From an uncultured Clostridium sp. (lineage in GTDB: Bacteria; Bacillota; Clostridia; TANB77; CAG-508), in contig CAOKXF010000005.1 of assembly GCA_948473335.1 (NCBI GenBank), positions 1 through 64,000 on the forward strand: 64,000 bases of DNA, written 5' to 3'. The position numbers were made by a program, and so were the translations under genes. The notes under the pieces are model-generated. The model saw only the letters and a list, made by a program, of their open reading frames with translations, did not search any database and had not been told where the DNA came from. Position 1 is the first letter of the stretch; every line of letters starts with the position of its first letter. Below are positions 28,994 to 35,988 of the stretch, one piece after another.

Positions 28994-30337
28994 CTAATTT
29001 TCTAAAATTATATTTTTTCTTCTATATATTGATAAAATTATCGACATACTTACTAGGTTTATAATAAAATACTGTCCACCATATGATACAAATGGTAAAT
29101 CTATATCTGTTTTTATCCCTAAGTTCAAATTCGTTAGTATATTAACTATTGATTGTATTATATAAAGTGAACTTAGTCCTATTATTAAATATTTTCCATA
29201 TATCTCTTTTATATTTTTGGCGTTTCTTATTAATCTAATTGATGTTAATATTATTGTTATTATTAATGTAGATGAAATTAATATTCCTACTTTTCCCAAC
29301 AAATATATAAATGTATTATTATTTCTGCTGTTAATTATGTTTTTATTGTCATTTATAATTTCTGTATCAGCTTCACCAATTAGATTGGCATTTTCTAATA
29401 TTTCTCTTTGTAGCATTCCTTCATATCCATCACAAGTTTGGTCATCTTCTGGGTTTAAATAATTTTTCCATCTCGCTACTGTATATGGTTCACTTAATAC
29501 TTTTATTATTGCTACGATTATTACACATACACTTACTATACCATATATTAGCTTTATTCTATTCTTACTCTTCTCTTTATTCCTTAATATTTGTATAGTT
29601 GTAATTATTAAATATATTATTCCTAATATAATTGCATTTGCTGTCGATGGTACTTTACCTATTAATATTAATGAAATGATACTTAGTGTCACTATTTTTA
29701 ATAAATCTTTTTGTATTATTATCGTTTTTTCTATAATATTTAAGCTTATTTTGTTTTCGTTATTATAATTCATTATAAAACCTACAAATGCTATAATATA
29801 CATTGGTATTACTATTGTACATGGTCTGAGTGACATTGCTCCTATAATATTTAGAACTGGTACTCCATTTATTGTGTTTTTTATTTCTGACATTGATAAT
29901 ATTAATATTACACTTGCTATTATGTATATTAAATTTGAAAATTTTTTTATTTTTCTATAATCTATAAAATATATTATTATGCCTAATAATATTCCAATAA
30001 TTATATATATCAACATTTTATTTATTTCATATTTTTCCATATTAGTTTGTTTTAACATCGATATTGCTATTCCGAATATTGTTAATATTGTTATTAGAAT
30101 TATGAGTTTCCAGTCTGTTTTTGGTCTATGTATTTTATTTAATTTTTTTCCTATTTCTTGTGCATCTCCCATTTGTTTTACTGCTTTTTCTTCTGCTTCT
30201 TTTTCTTCAATTCCATCCTTTATATATCCTTCTTTTATTTCTTCTATATGTCCTTCTAGCTCTTTTGATATATTATCTTTCACAGGATTATATTTTATTT
30301 CTTGACATACATTTTTTAAAAATATTTCAGTATCCAA
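28994..30337 (-). CDS. FtsW/RodA/SpoVE-like protein with N-terminal permease-prefix (HAAS) domain
   Basis: The first 75 residues (DTEIFLKNVCQEIKYNPVK...KAVKQMGDAQEIGKKLNKIH) form the HAAS/permease-prefix domain usually paired with PadR regulators. Ten or so membrane helices of the SEDS fold follow, with RWKNYLNPEDDQTCDGYEGM in the large extracellular loop and LPFVSYGGQYFIINLVSMSI near the end. The conserved TDFIF segment holding the essential Asp of RodA is not present; the region reads NNNTFIYLLGKVG. So it may not polymerise glycan. It starts at TTG (30337), seven bases after GGAGG, inside the end of padR (11-base overlap). Confidence 0.85.
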   Translation of the reverse strand: MDTEIFLKNVCQEIKYNPVKDNISKELEGHIEEIKEGYIKDGIEEKEAEEKAVKQMGDAQEIGKKLNKIHRPKTDWKLIILITILTIFGIAISMLKQTNMEKYEINKMLIYIIIGILLGIIIYFIDYRKIKKFSNLIYIIASVILILSMSEIKNTINGVPVLNIIGAMSLRPCTIVIPMYIIAFVGFIMNYNNENKISLNIIEKTIIIQKDLLKIVTLSIISLILIGKVPSTANAIILGIIYLIITTIQILRNKEKSKNRIKLIYGIVSVCVIIVAIIKVLSEPYTVARWKNYLNPEDDQTCDGYEGMLQREILENANLIGEADTEIINDNKNIINSRNNNTFIYLLGKVGILISSTLIITIILTSIRLIRNAKNIKEIYGKYLIIGLSSLYIIQSIVNILTNLNLGIKTDIDLPFVSYGGQYFIINLVSMSIILSIYRRKNIILEN

Positions 30338-30665
30338 ATAGAACACCTCCAAATACTTGGTTTATTCCTCCACTAAATATTTTCCATTCTTCCTTTTTTT
30401 GTTCTAAATGTTTTTTTCCTTCTTTTGTTATTGAATAATATTTTCTTTTTTTAGCTCCTTTTTCATCCCAATATGATATTATATAATTTTTTTCTTCTAG
30501 ATGATGTAATATTGGATATAGTGTTCCTTCTTGGAATTCAAATACATTATTTGATTTTTTACTCAATTCTTTTATCATTTGATATCCATACATATTTTCT
30601 TTTTCTAGTAAACTTAATATTAACATATTAGTACTTCCTTTTAATAGTTCTCTACTTATTTTCAC
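30327..30665 (-). CDS. PadR family transcriptional repressor
   Basis: A 112-residue winged-helix regulator: LLKGSTNMLILSLLEKENMYGYQMI, then the recognition helix and wing EFQEGTLYPILHHLEEKNYI...KYYSITKEGKKHLEQ. It starts with GTG five bases after AGGAGG. The gene overlaps the SEDS gene that follows, whose HAAS domain is the typical PadR partner. Its own promoter contains a 46-bp dyad that is the likely binding site, so it almost certainly represses this operon. Inducers of PadR proteins include phenolic acids and antimicrobials; none can be read from sequence. Confidence 0.92.
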   Translation of the reverse strand: MKISRELLKGSTNMLILSLLEKENMYGYQMIKELSKKSNNVFEFQEGTLYPILHHLEEKNYIISYWDEKGAKKRKYYSITKEGKKHLEQKKEEWKIFSGGINQVFGGVLFGY

Positions 30666-30728
30666 CTTTATCCTCCTTTTTCTTCATCATTTTACTATCA
30701 TCACTATATATGATATTTTATTATTTAT

Positions 30729-30786
30729 ATACCTAGTATTGCTATGTATTTTTATACATTGTACTACTAGGTATATTTTTTGTCAA
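30729..30786 (-). promoter_or_regulatory. padR operon promoter with PadR operator
   Basis: TTGACA (30786-30781), a 17-base spacer and TACAAT (30763-30758) on the minus strand, followed by the padR ribosome site. Covering the -10 box is a dyad (30729-30774): ATACCTAGTA in one arm and TACTAGGTAT in the other, with inner ATGTAT/ATACAT halves. The ATGTAT/ATACAT core is typical of PadR operators. Confidence 0.8.
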
Positions 30787-30988
30787 TAGTTTTAATTTAT
30801 TTTACTAATTACTTTTAAAATTTAATTATTGTTTTCCCTATTCTTATAAAAATGCTCCATAACAGTAATAATTTTCTTAGAAGATAGTTATAAAGAAAAT
30901 GAAAGAATAAGTTTTTTGTGTATTTTTGTCACTCAGAAAATATTATCCTTATTGTTTCACACTACTATTATATTTATTTTTAAAATTC

Positions 30989-31034
30989 GCTTATTAACTA
31001 ATAGGCGCATATATGCGTCTATTAGTTAATAAGC
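30989..31034. repeat. GGGCGC palindrome family, copy 4 (diverged)
   Basis: A 46-bp palindrome with 22-base arms (GCTTATTAACTAATAGGCGC...), a two-base loop and one G-T pair. The outer arm differs from copies 1-3 but both arms changed together, so the hairpin is preserved. Compensated change suggests selection on structure or recent palindrome-based duplication. Confidence 0.75.
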
Positions 31035-31150
31035 ACTATTTTTTATAAAATACTATATCTTGTTTGAATCTGAAAGTTTTTCGTGTCTTTGTTCTGAATT
31101 ATTTGTATCTATTTTAATATATCTTATTCTTAAGATGTTTTTAGTACATA

Positions 31151-31187
31151 AAAGACTAGAGTGCTCGAACTCTAGTCTTTCTTTATT
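31151..31187. terminator. Rho-independent terminator
   Basis: Arms AAAGACTAGAGT/ACTCTAGTCTTT (12 pairs, loop GCTCGA) with T-rich sequence on both sides, so possibly bidirectional. It lies downstream of the minus-strand remnant at 31319-31650. Confidence 0.7.
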
Positions 31188-31318
31188 TCTCTACAGAACA
31201 TTTATCGAACTCTTTGAATTAAAGAGGAATCTAATCTGTCTATTTTCTCTCTTAATTCTTAATATATTATACTCAATTTTTTTGAGCTTAACTTTTTAAT
31301 AATTTTGTGTATCACTAT

Positions 31319-31650
31319 TTATTCTATAGCATATTTTTCAATTTCACAGTTTTCTAAACATAATGGTAATAAGGTTTCCATATTAGGTATTCCTTCAAAA
31401 TAACATCTAATTGGAATGCTAATCCCTCCATGTTCTACTATTAGTATTCGTTTTCCAGCATATTCTTTTTTAATACTATCTAAAAAATTGTATACTCTTC
31501 TAAAGAAATTTCTAATTGAGATAGTATTCCATTTCCACCACCTGTATCAACTAACAATTTCTCTTTTTGATTATTTTCTAATACAAAACTTGTATTAAAA
31601 AGTTTTTCAGACATTGCCCAACCAGTTCCTAAAACAATAATCTTTTCCAT
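31319..31650 (-). pseudogene. Chimeric remnant: MBL-fold N terminus joined to histidine-phosphatase C terminus
   Basis: After AGGAGG and ATG, the frame reads MEKIIVLGTGWAMSEKLFNT and LLVDTGGGNGILSQLE, the start of a small metallo-beta-lactamase family protein, but stops at TAG after about 57 residues. In a different frame the sequence then continues as RVYNFLDSIKKEYAGKRI, HGGISIPIRCYFEGIPNMET and LLPLCLENCEIEKYAIE, the C-terminal end of a phosphoglycerate-mutase-like histidine phosphatase. The join lies near 31507. A deletion seems to have fused two neighbouring genes out of frame. Confidence 0.75.
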
Positions 31651-31681
31651 GTTTCCTCCTTAGCATTAAAGAGATTTTTCT

Positions 31682-31972
31682 TTATGCTACTTTTATTCCA
31701 GTATCTACAATTTCCTTTACAAAAGGATTTGAAATCTTTTCAAAATCTTCTGTTGTTATTGGGTGCGGCTCTATTCTAGTATCTATTTTCCAAGTTAATC
31801 CTATTAATTTTGCTCCATCTTCAATAATATCACTAAAATCACTTGAAATCATTTCTATATCTATATCGCTATCCTCATTCTCTGTTCCTTTTGCATACAA
31901 TCCAAACAAAATGATTGCTTCAATTTTATAATGTTCACTTATTTTTTCAATGTATTTTTGTATTGATTCCAT
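31682..31972 (-). CDS. MNT-type nucleotidyltransferase (HEPN partner), probably impaired
   Basis: A minimal nucleotidyltransferase fold of about 97 residues: MESIQKYIEKISEHYKIEAI, then LFGLYAKGTENEDSDIDIEM. The family motif is GSxAxG-DxD; the serine is leucine here (GLYAKG), while the two Asp of DIDIE remain. The frame is open to 32002, but the ATG at 31972 lies just after the end of the HEPN frame and fits domain borders better. MNT proteins act as antitoxins that AMPylate or bind HEPN ribonucleases. With its HEPN partner broken, this is a decaying pair. Confidence 0.7.
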   Translation of the reverse strand: MESIQKYIEKISEHYKIEAIILFGLYAKGTENEDSDIDIEMISSDFSDIIEDGAKLIGLTWKIDTRIEPHPITTEDFEKISNPFVKEIVDTGIKVA

Positions 31973-31977
31973 TATTC

Positions 31978-32198
31978 CTATGTTAATAGACTTTTCAACC
32001 ATGTTCGTACCTCCTCAATATTTTTTATTTGTTCAGATGTATAATCATCTGTACATTTTGATTAAAAGTTTCTTTGTAATCATCATATCTTGCACTTATA
32101 TTAAATTGTGTAATTATTTGTAATTTTTCAACTTGTTCATCAGTTAACTCTATATTTTCAAGCATCCAATTATATTGTTTTTCTTCTTCTAATTGCAT
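31978..32198 (-). pseudogene. Broken HEPN-domain gene (partner of MNT)
   Basis: One frame gives MQLEEEKQYNWMLENIELTD, then EQVEKLQIITQFNISARYDDYKETFNQN; another continues CTDDYTSEQIKNIEEVRTWL and ends KSLLT just before the MNT start. The FNISARYxDY segment is typical of HEPN toxins. A frameshift near 32060 joins the halves, and the N-terminal part is missing. No CGG is involved here, so this is ordinary decay. Confidence 0.7.
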
Positions 32199-32330
32199 TG
32201 TTTAAATGGCTTGATTTTGGCTTGTGCTTCTTTTTTCTAATTATCAAAATCTTTTTTTAATTGTTTGTTGTCTTTATTTCTTGAAACTATCGTAAAACAA
32301 AACAACTAGTCAAACTAACTAGTTGCGACG

Positions 32331-32405
32331 TGGCTGGGGTACTGTGATTCGAACACAGGAATGTCGGAGTCAGAGTCCGATGCCTTACCGCTTGGCGATA
32401 CCCCA
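32331..32405 (-). tRNA. tRNA-Gln (CTG anticodon)
   Basis: Full cloverleaf on the minus strand: acceptor TGGGGTA/TACCCCA, D arm TCGCCAAGCGGTAAGGCA, anticodon stem TCGGA/TCCGA with loop CTCTGAC (anticodon CTG), T arm CTGTG-TTCGAAT-CACAG, encoded CCA. Its first 15 bases are repeated twice more upstream in an 85-bp tandem repeat. Confidence 0.93.
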
Positions 32406-32590
32406 ATATAATTTTCTGCAATGTTACCACATACTGAGGCTGTAACTCGCCTTTGGCTTCGTACACCCTCAGCAGCTTGGCGATACCCCAATATAATTTT
32501 CTACAATGCTACCACATACTGAGGCTGTAACTCGCCTTTGGCTTCGTACACCCTCAGTAGCTTGGCGATACCTCAATATAAATTTTTATA
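32391..32590. repeat. 85-bp tandem repeat carrying the 5' end of tRNA-Gln
   Basis: CTTGGCGATACC(C/T)CAATATA recurs at 32391, 32476 and 32561, exactly 85 bases apart. Units one and two differ at about three positions; the third fades after about 25 bases. Each unit holds the first 15 bases of the tRNA gene, AT-rich spacer and a hairpin whose outer arms are CTGAGG/CCTCAG. On the minus strand the truncated tRNA 5' ends precede the intact gene. Confidence 0.85.
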
Positions 32591-32798
32591 ATGTTATTGC
32601 ATATATATAATACCATATTATATTTATTAATTCTAGTATATTTATTAAAATTATTTTATATCTTGATTGTTTTTTTATCTTCTTTTGTATTCAAGTTCTT
32701 ATGATTATTATAATAGTTAATAATTTTTAAAAGCACTATAGCTTGAAACTATGAGTGCTTTTGGTTTTTTTATGTCAAATGTTAATAACTACTTTTTA
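32591..32798. other. Intergenic region with hairpin
   Basis: AT-rich, no gene. A hairpin AAAAGCACTATAG/CTATGAGTGCTTTT at about 32732-32764 has a T-run on the plus side and a weak one on the minus side. It may end the metallopeptidase transcript. Confidence 0.45.
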
Positions 32799-33320
32799 CT
32801 ATGCTACTAAATCATATTTTGCATATTGTGGCATAGCTTTTTTTATTAATTCCCAAAACCCTTTTGAATGAGTTTTGTATTTTAAGTGGCAATATTCATG
32901 TAATATCATATATTCTACTGTTTCTTTATTATATTTTACTATATATGGATTTATTATAAGTTCTCTATCTTGTGTACATTTGACCATTGATTTTTTTATT
33001 ATTTGTATTTTATAATCTTCTGGTGCAAACTTTAATTTTATCCTTATTTTTTCCATTATTCCTTCTATTTCTTTTTGAGCTATTTCTACATACATTTTAT
33101 TTAAAACTAAATTTACTATTTTATGCATATCTTTATTCTTATATTTTGTTGGAAGCACTATTTTTACTTGCCCATTTTCAAAATTCAAATCTACAGTTTT
33201 AACATTTTTATGTCCTACCTTTAATTCAAATTTTTCTCCTAAAATAAACAAATATCCCAATTTGATATATTCTACCTTAACTTTACTAACTTCTTTCATT
33301 CTACTTTTAAATATACTCAT
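32799..33320 (-). CDS. YgjP-like M48-type zinc metallopeptidase
   Basis: A 173-residue protein of the DUF45/YgjP group. The zinc motif ILHEYCHLKYKTHSKGFWELI is near residue 140, giving the HExxH pair plus the third ligand H. The N-terminal half is beta-rich. Start ATG is eight bases after GGAGG. The physiological substrate of this family is unknown; members resemble SprT-type DNA-protein crosslink proteases in fold. It stands alone downstream of the truB operon terminator. Confidence 0.88.
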   Translation of the reverse strand: MSIFKSRMKEVSKVKVEYIKLGYLFILGEKFELKVGHKNVKTVDLNFENGQVKIVLPTKYKNKDMHKIVNLVLNKMYVEIAQKEIEGIMEKIRIKLKFAPEDYKIQIIKKSMVKCTQDRELIINPYIVKYNKETVEYMILHEYCHLKYKTHSKGFWELIKKAMPQYAKYDLVA

Positions 33321-33465
33321 AACTAATACCTCCGTTTAATTTTTTGCAAATTATTGTTCGCTTTTGTTGTTCCTATTTTATATCCAAATTTTTGTTTTGT
33401 CAATACCTTTTTTAAATTTTTCGAACATTTTTTTGTATATCATATTTTTTCATAGAACATGCAAA

Positions 33466-33526
33466 AAAAGCATCTATTTCAGCTTTTCCATCATCATAAA
33501 ATGTATATGCTAAAATAAATGCTTTT
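33466..33526 (-). terminator. Terminator of the rimP-truB operon
   Basis: On the minus strand AAAAGCATTTATTTTAGC pairs with GCTGAAATAGATGCTTTT (two imperfect pairs), followed by a run of seven T, 18 bases past the truB stop. The same bases have an open frame, but without a start codon. Confidence 0.7.
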
Positions 33527-33543
33527 ATTTTTTCATACTAAAT

Positions 33544-34419
33544 CTATAAAATTATTTCTCTTTTTAATAGTTCACTTTTTATTGTTCCTATCCCTATAAA
33601 TTTTTTCTGTTCATTATATATTCTATAAATATCATCTGTAAATTTATATGTCAATTTTACTCCATTTAAAAAATGCTTCATTTTATGTTCATTCATTATT
33701 ATAAATGGTCTCTCCATAAATAATTGTTCAATAGTTATAAAATATTTATTAATAAAATCTTTATTTTGATAATTTTTCTCCAATTGCTCTATTGTTAATG
33801 AATTATCTATTGAAAATGTACCTACTTTTACTCTGTTTAGATTTTTCATGTATCCGACTGTTCCTAGCTTTTTTGCTATGTCTTCGCATAAACTTCGAAT
33901 ATATGTACCTTTTGAACAATGTACCTTAAAATCGATTTTTTTTTCACTTTTATCAATTTTTATCAATTCACACTTATATATTATTATATTTCTTGGTTTT
34001 AATTCTATGGTCTGCCCTTTTCTAGCATATTCGTATAATTTTCTTCCATTAACTTTTATTGCAGAATACATAGGAGGAATTTGTTTTTGTCCTCCTATAA
34101 AACTTTTTAATACATTTTTTACTTTTTCTTCTTTTAAATTTTCTTCTATGATATTCTTTTCTTCTATGATATTTCCTTCTATATCTGCTGTATCTGTCTT
34201 TATTCCAAGTTTTAACTTTACTTCATATGTTTTATCATGTTCTATTAAATATTGAGAACATTGTGTTCCCTTCCCTATTAGCAATGGTAAAACTCCTGTT
34301 GCATTTGGATCTAATGTTCCTGTATGTCCTACTTTTTCATTTAATATCTTTTTTACTTTATAAACAATATCATGTGATGTTTTCCCTTGTTCTTTATTTA
34401 TTATTAATATTCCATCCAT
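33544..34419 (-). CDS. truB: tRNA pseudouridine(55) synthase TruB
   Basis: Makes pseudouridine 55 in the T loop of tRNAs. Catalytic motif GHTGTLDPNATGVLPLLIGKG with its Asp near residue 39, then GGQKQIPPMYSAIKVNGRKLYEYAR and CSKGTYIRSLCEDIAKKLG. The C-terminal PUA-like part is present. Length 291 is normal. Last gene of the rimP-nusA-ylxR-infB-rbfA-nrnA-truB operon, followed by a terminator. Confidence 0.96.
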   Translation of the reverse strand: MDGILIINKEQGKTSHDIVYKVKKILNEKVGHTGTLDPNATGVLPLLIGKGTQCSQYLIEHDKTYEVKLKLGIKTDTADIEGNIIEEKNIIEENLKEEKVKNVLKSFIGGQKQIPPMYSAIKVNGRKLYEYARKGQTIELKPRNIIIYKCELIKIDKSEKKIDFKVHCSKGTYIRSLCEDIAKKLGTVGYMKNLNRVKVGTFSIDNSLTIEQLEKNYQNKDFINKYFITIEQLFMERPFIIMNEHKMKHFLNGVKLTYKFTDDIYRIYNEQKKFIGIGTIKSELLKREIIL

Positions 34420-34532
34420 TTTTTCCCTATCTTATATTTGCTTAAATACTATTTACTTTATTATTTTTCTATTGATTGAGTATATGTACTTTATGAACTG
34501 TAGTCTTTTTAAGTTATTACTATTGCAGTAAA

Positions 34533-35487
34533 TTATAAAACCTTTCTTATCTCTGTCATAATTTTTTCTTTGACTTCTACTACATTCCCTAATGCAAAAC
34601 ATCCTGCTGCTCTTATATGTCCTCCACCGCCAAGCATTAGTGCTACATCTGCTACATTTACGTATTCGTTTGAACGTAATGATATTTTATATCCATTTGT
34701 TCCTTCCTTTTCTCTTATAAATATTGATACTTCTACTCCTTCAATATCTCTTCCTGCTTCAACTATTCCTTCATGGTCTCCTTCTTCAGCACTAACTTTT
34801 TTTTCATCTTCACAGTTTATATATGTAAATGTAACTTTTCCATTTTCTAAGAACTCCATTCTTTCTGTTGCAATTCTCGCTAACTCAAAGCTTGACTTTG
34901 TTCTTGTTTTTAATACTTTTTTATATACCTCTGCAATATTTACTCCTCTTCTTAGAAGTTCTGCTGCAAATTCAAATGTTTCTGCATTTACTCCTGAATA
35001 TTGAAATCCTCCTGTATCTGTTATTATACCAGCTATTATACAAGTTCCTAATTCTATGTTTATATCTACATTAAAATAGTTTGCCATTTCTAATATTATC
35101 TCACAACATGCTGGTGAAACTGGATTGACATAGTTATAATCTCCAAACATTGCATTACTTCCATGATGATCTATTACTATTTTCTTTTTTGCTGTTTCGA
35201 AATATCTTTTCCCTCCTACAACTCTTTTTAAATCTGATGCATCTACTGAAATTGCTAAATCATATTCTTCTACTTCTGTTTCTTTTTTTATACTATTCGC
35301 TTCTGGTAAAAAATTATATGTCCTTGGGCATTCTGTCATTATTACATCTGATTCTTTTCCTAGTTGTTTTAATAATATTTTCATAGCTAAGCTACTTCCG
35401 ACAAGCATCGCCATCTGGGTTTTCGTGTGTTAATATTGCTATTTTATCAGCTTTTTTTATTTCTTCTAATATATTATCTAGAGTCAT
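34533..35487 (-). CDS. nrnA: DHH/DHHA1 oligoribonuclease NrnA-like, +1 frameshift at CGG
   Basis: Degrades short RNA (nanoRNA) and pAp. A start at 35487 after AAAAGGAG gives MTLDNILEEIKKADKIAILT, HENPDGDAC and then CGG at 35400-35398; zero frame stops one codon later (AAG TAG). Skipping the C and reading GGA gives GSSLAMKILLKQLGKES, restoring the catalytic DGDAxGSSLA motif. The rest is complete: DHHGSNAMFGDYNYVNP near residue 120 and GGGGHIRAAG in the DHHA1 domain. The two-frame product is 317 residues, the family size. The shift lies between catalytic residues, so without it no enzyme could form. Confidence 0.87.
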
Positions 35488-35545
35488 ATTTTCTCCTTTT
35501 ATTTGTAATTGTATAGGAAAAATAATTCTTTTCCTATACAATACT

Positions 35546-35896
35546 TTATTTTATAATATTTTTTAAAATGTTTTCTATTTTTGCACCATATTCTAGTGAA
35601 TCATCTATCACAAATGCTAATTCTGGCGTATTCCTTAAATTTATTCTTTTGGCTAATTCTGATCTTATAAAACCTGATGATTTTGATAGACCTTTTAAAG
35701 TATCTTCTGTATTTTTAGCATTTAGAATACTGACCCAAACCTTAGCATATTTTAAATCTGGAGTTACTTTTACTCGTGTAACACTTATTAATCCTGTTAC
35801 TGTTGGCTCTTTTAAATCATAATTTATTATGCTACTTATTTCCTTTTTGAATTCTTCATCTATTCTTCCTTGTCTATTATTATTTCTATTTGGCAT
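35546..35896 (-). CDS. rbfA: 30S ribosome-binding factor RbfA
   Basis: Small KH-like factor that binds the 30S subunit late in 16S maturation and in cold. RQGRIDEEFKKEISSIINYD, VTGLISVTRVKVTPDLKYA and SGFIRSELAKRINLRNTPEL are family signatures; 116 residues is normal. Strong ribosome site AGGAGGCGATAAA. Sits between infB and nrnA as expected. Confidence 0.95.
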   Translation of the reverse strand: MPNRNNNRQGRIDEEFKKEISSIINYDLKEPTVTGLISVTRVKVTPDLKYAKVWVSILNAKNTEDTLKGLSKSSGFIRSELAKRINLRNTPELAFVIDDSLEYGAKIENILKNIIK

Positions 35897-35988
35897 TTTA
35901 TCGCCTCCTATTTGCTTGATTTTTCTTGCTTTATTTTATTTTCTTATCTTATTTAGGAAACATATTATCTTTTTTTATTATATTATAT

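Larger units (their letters stand above)
30790..31318. other. Long intergenic region with palindrome and terminator
   Basis: About 530 bases without a credible gene between the padR promoter and the remnant at 31.3 kb. It holds palindrome copy 4 and a strong terminator hairpin. The short plus-strand frame at 31060-31299 has no ribosome site and spans the terminator. Confidence 0.55.

Noticed and set aside
33420..33543. A coding-looking open frame after truB (YEKIKAFILAYTFYDDGKAE)
   Set aside because: No start codon or ribosome site, and the same bases form the operon terminator hairpin with a T-run.
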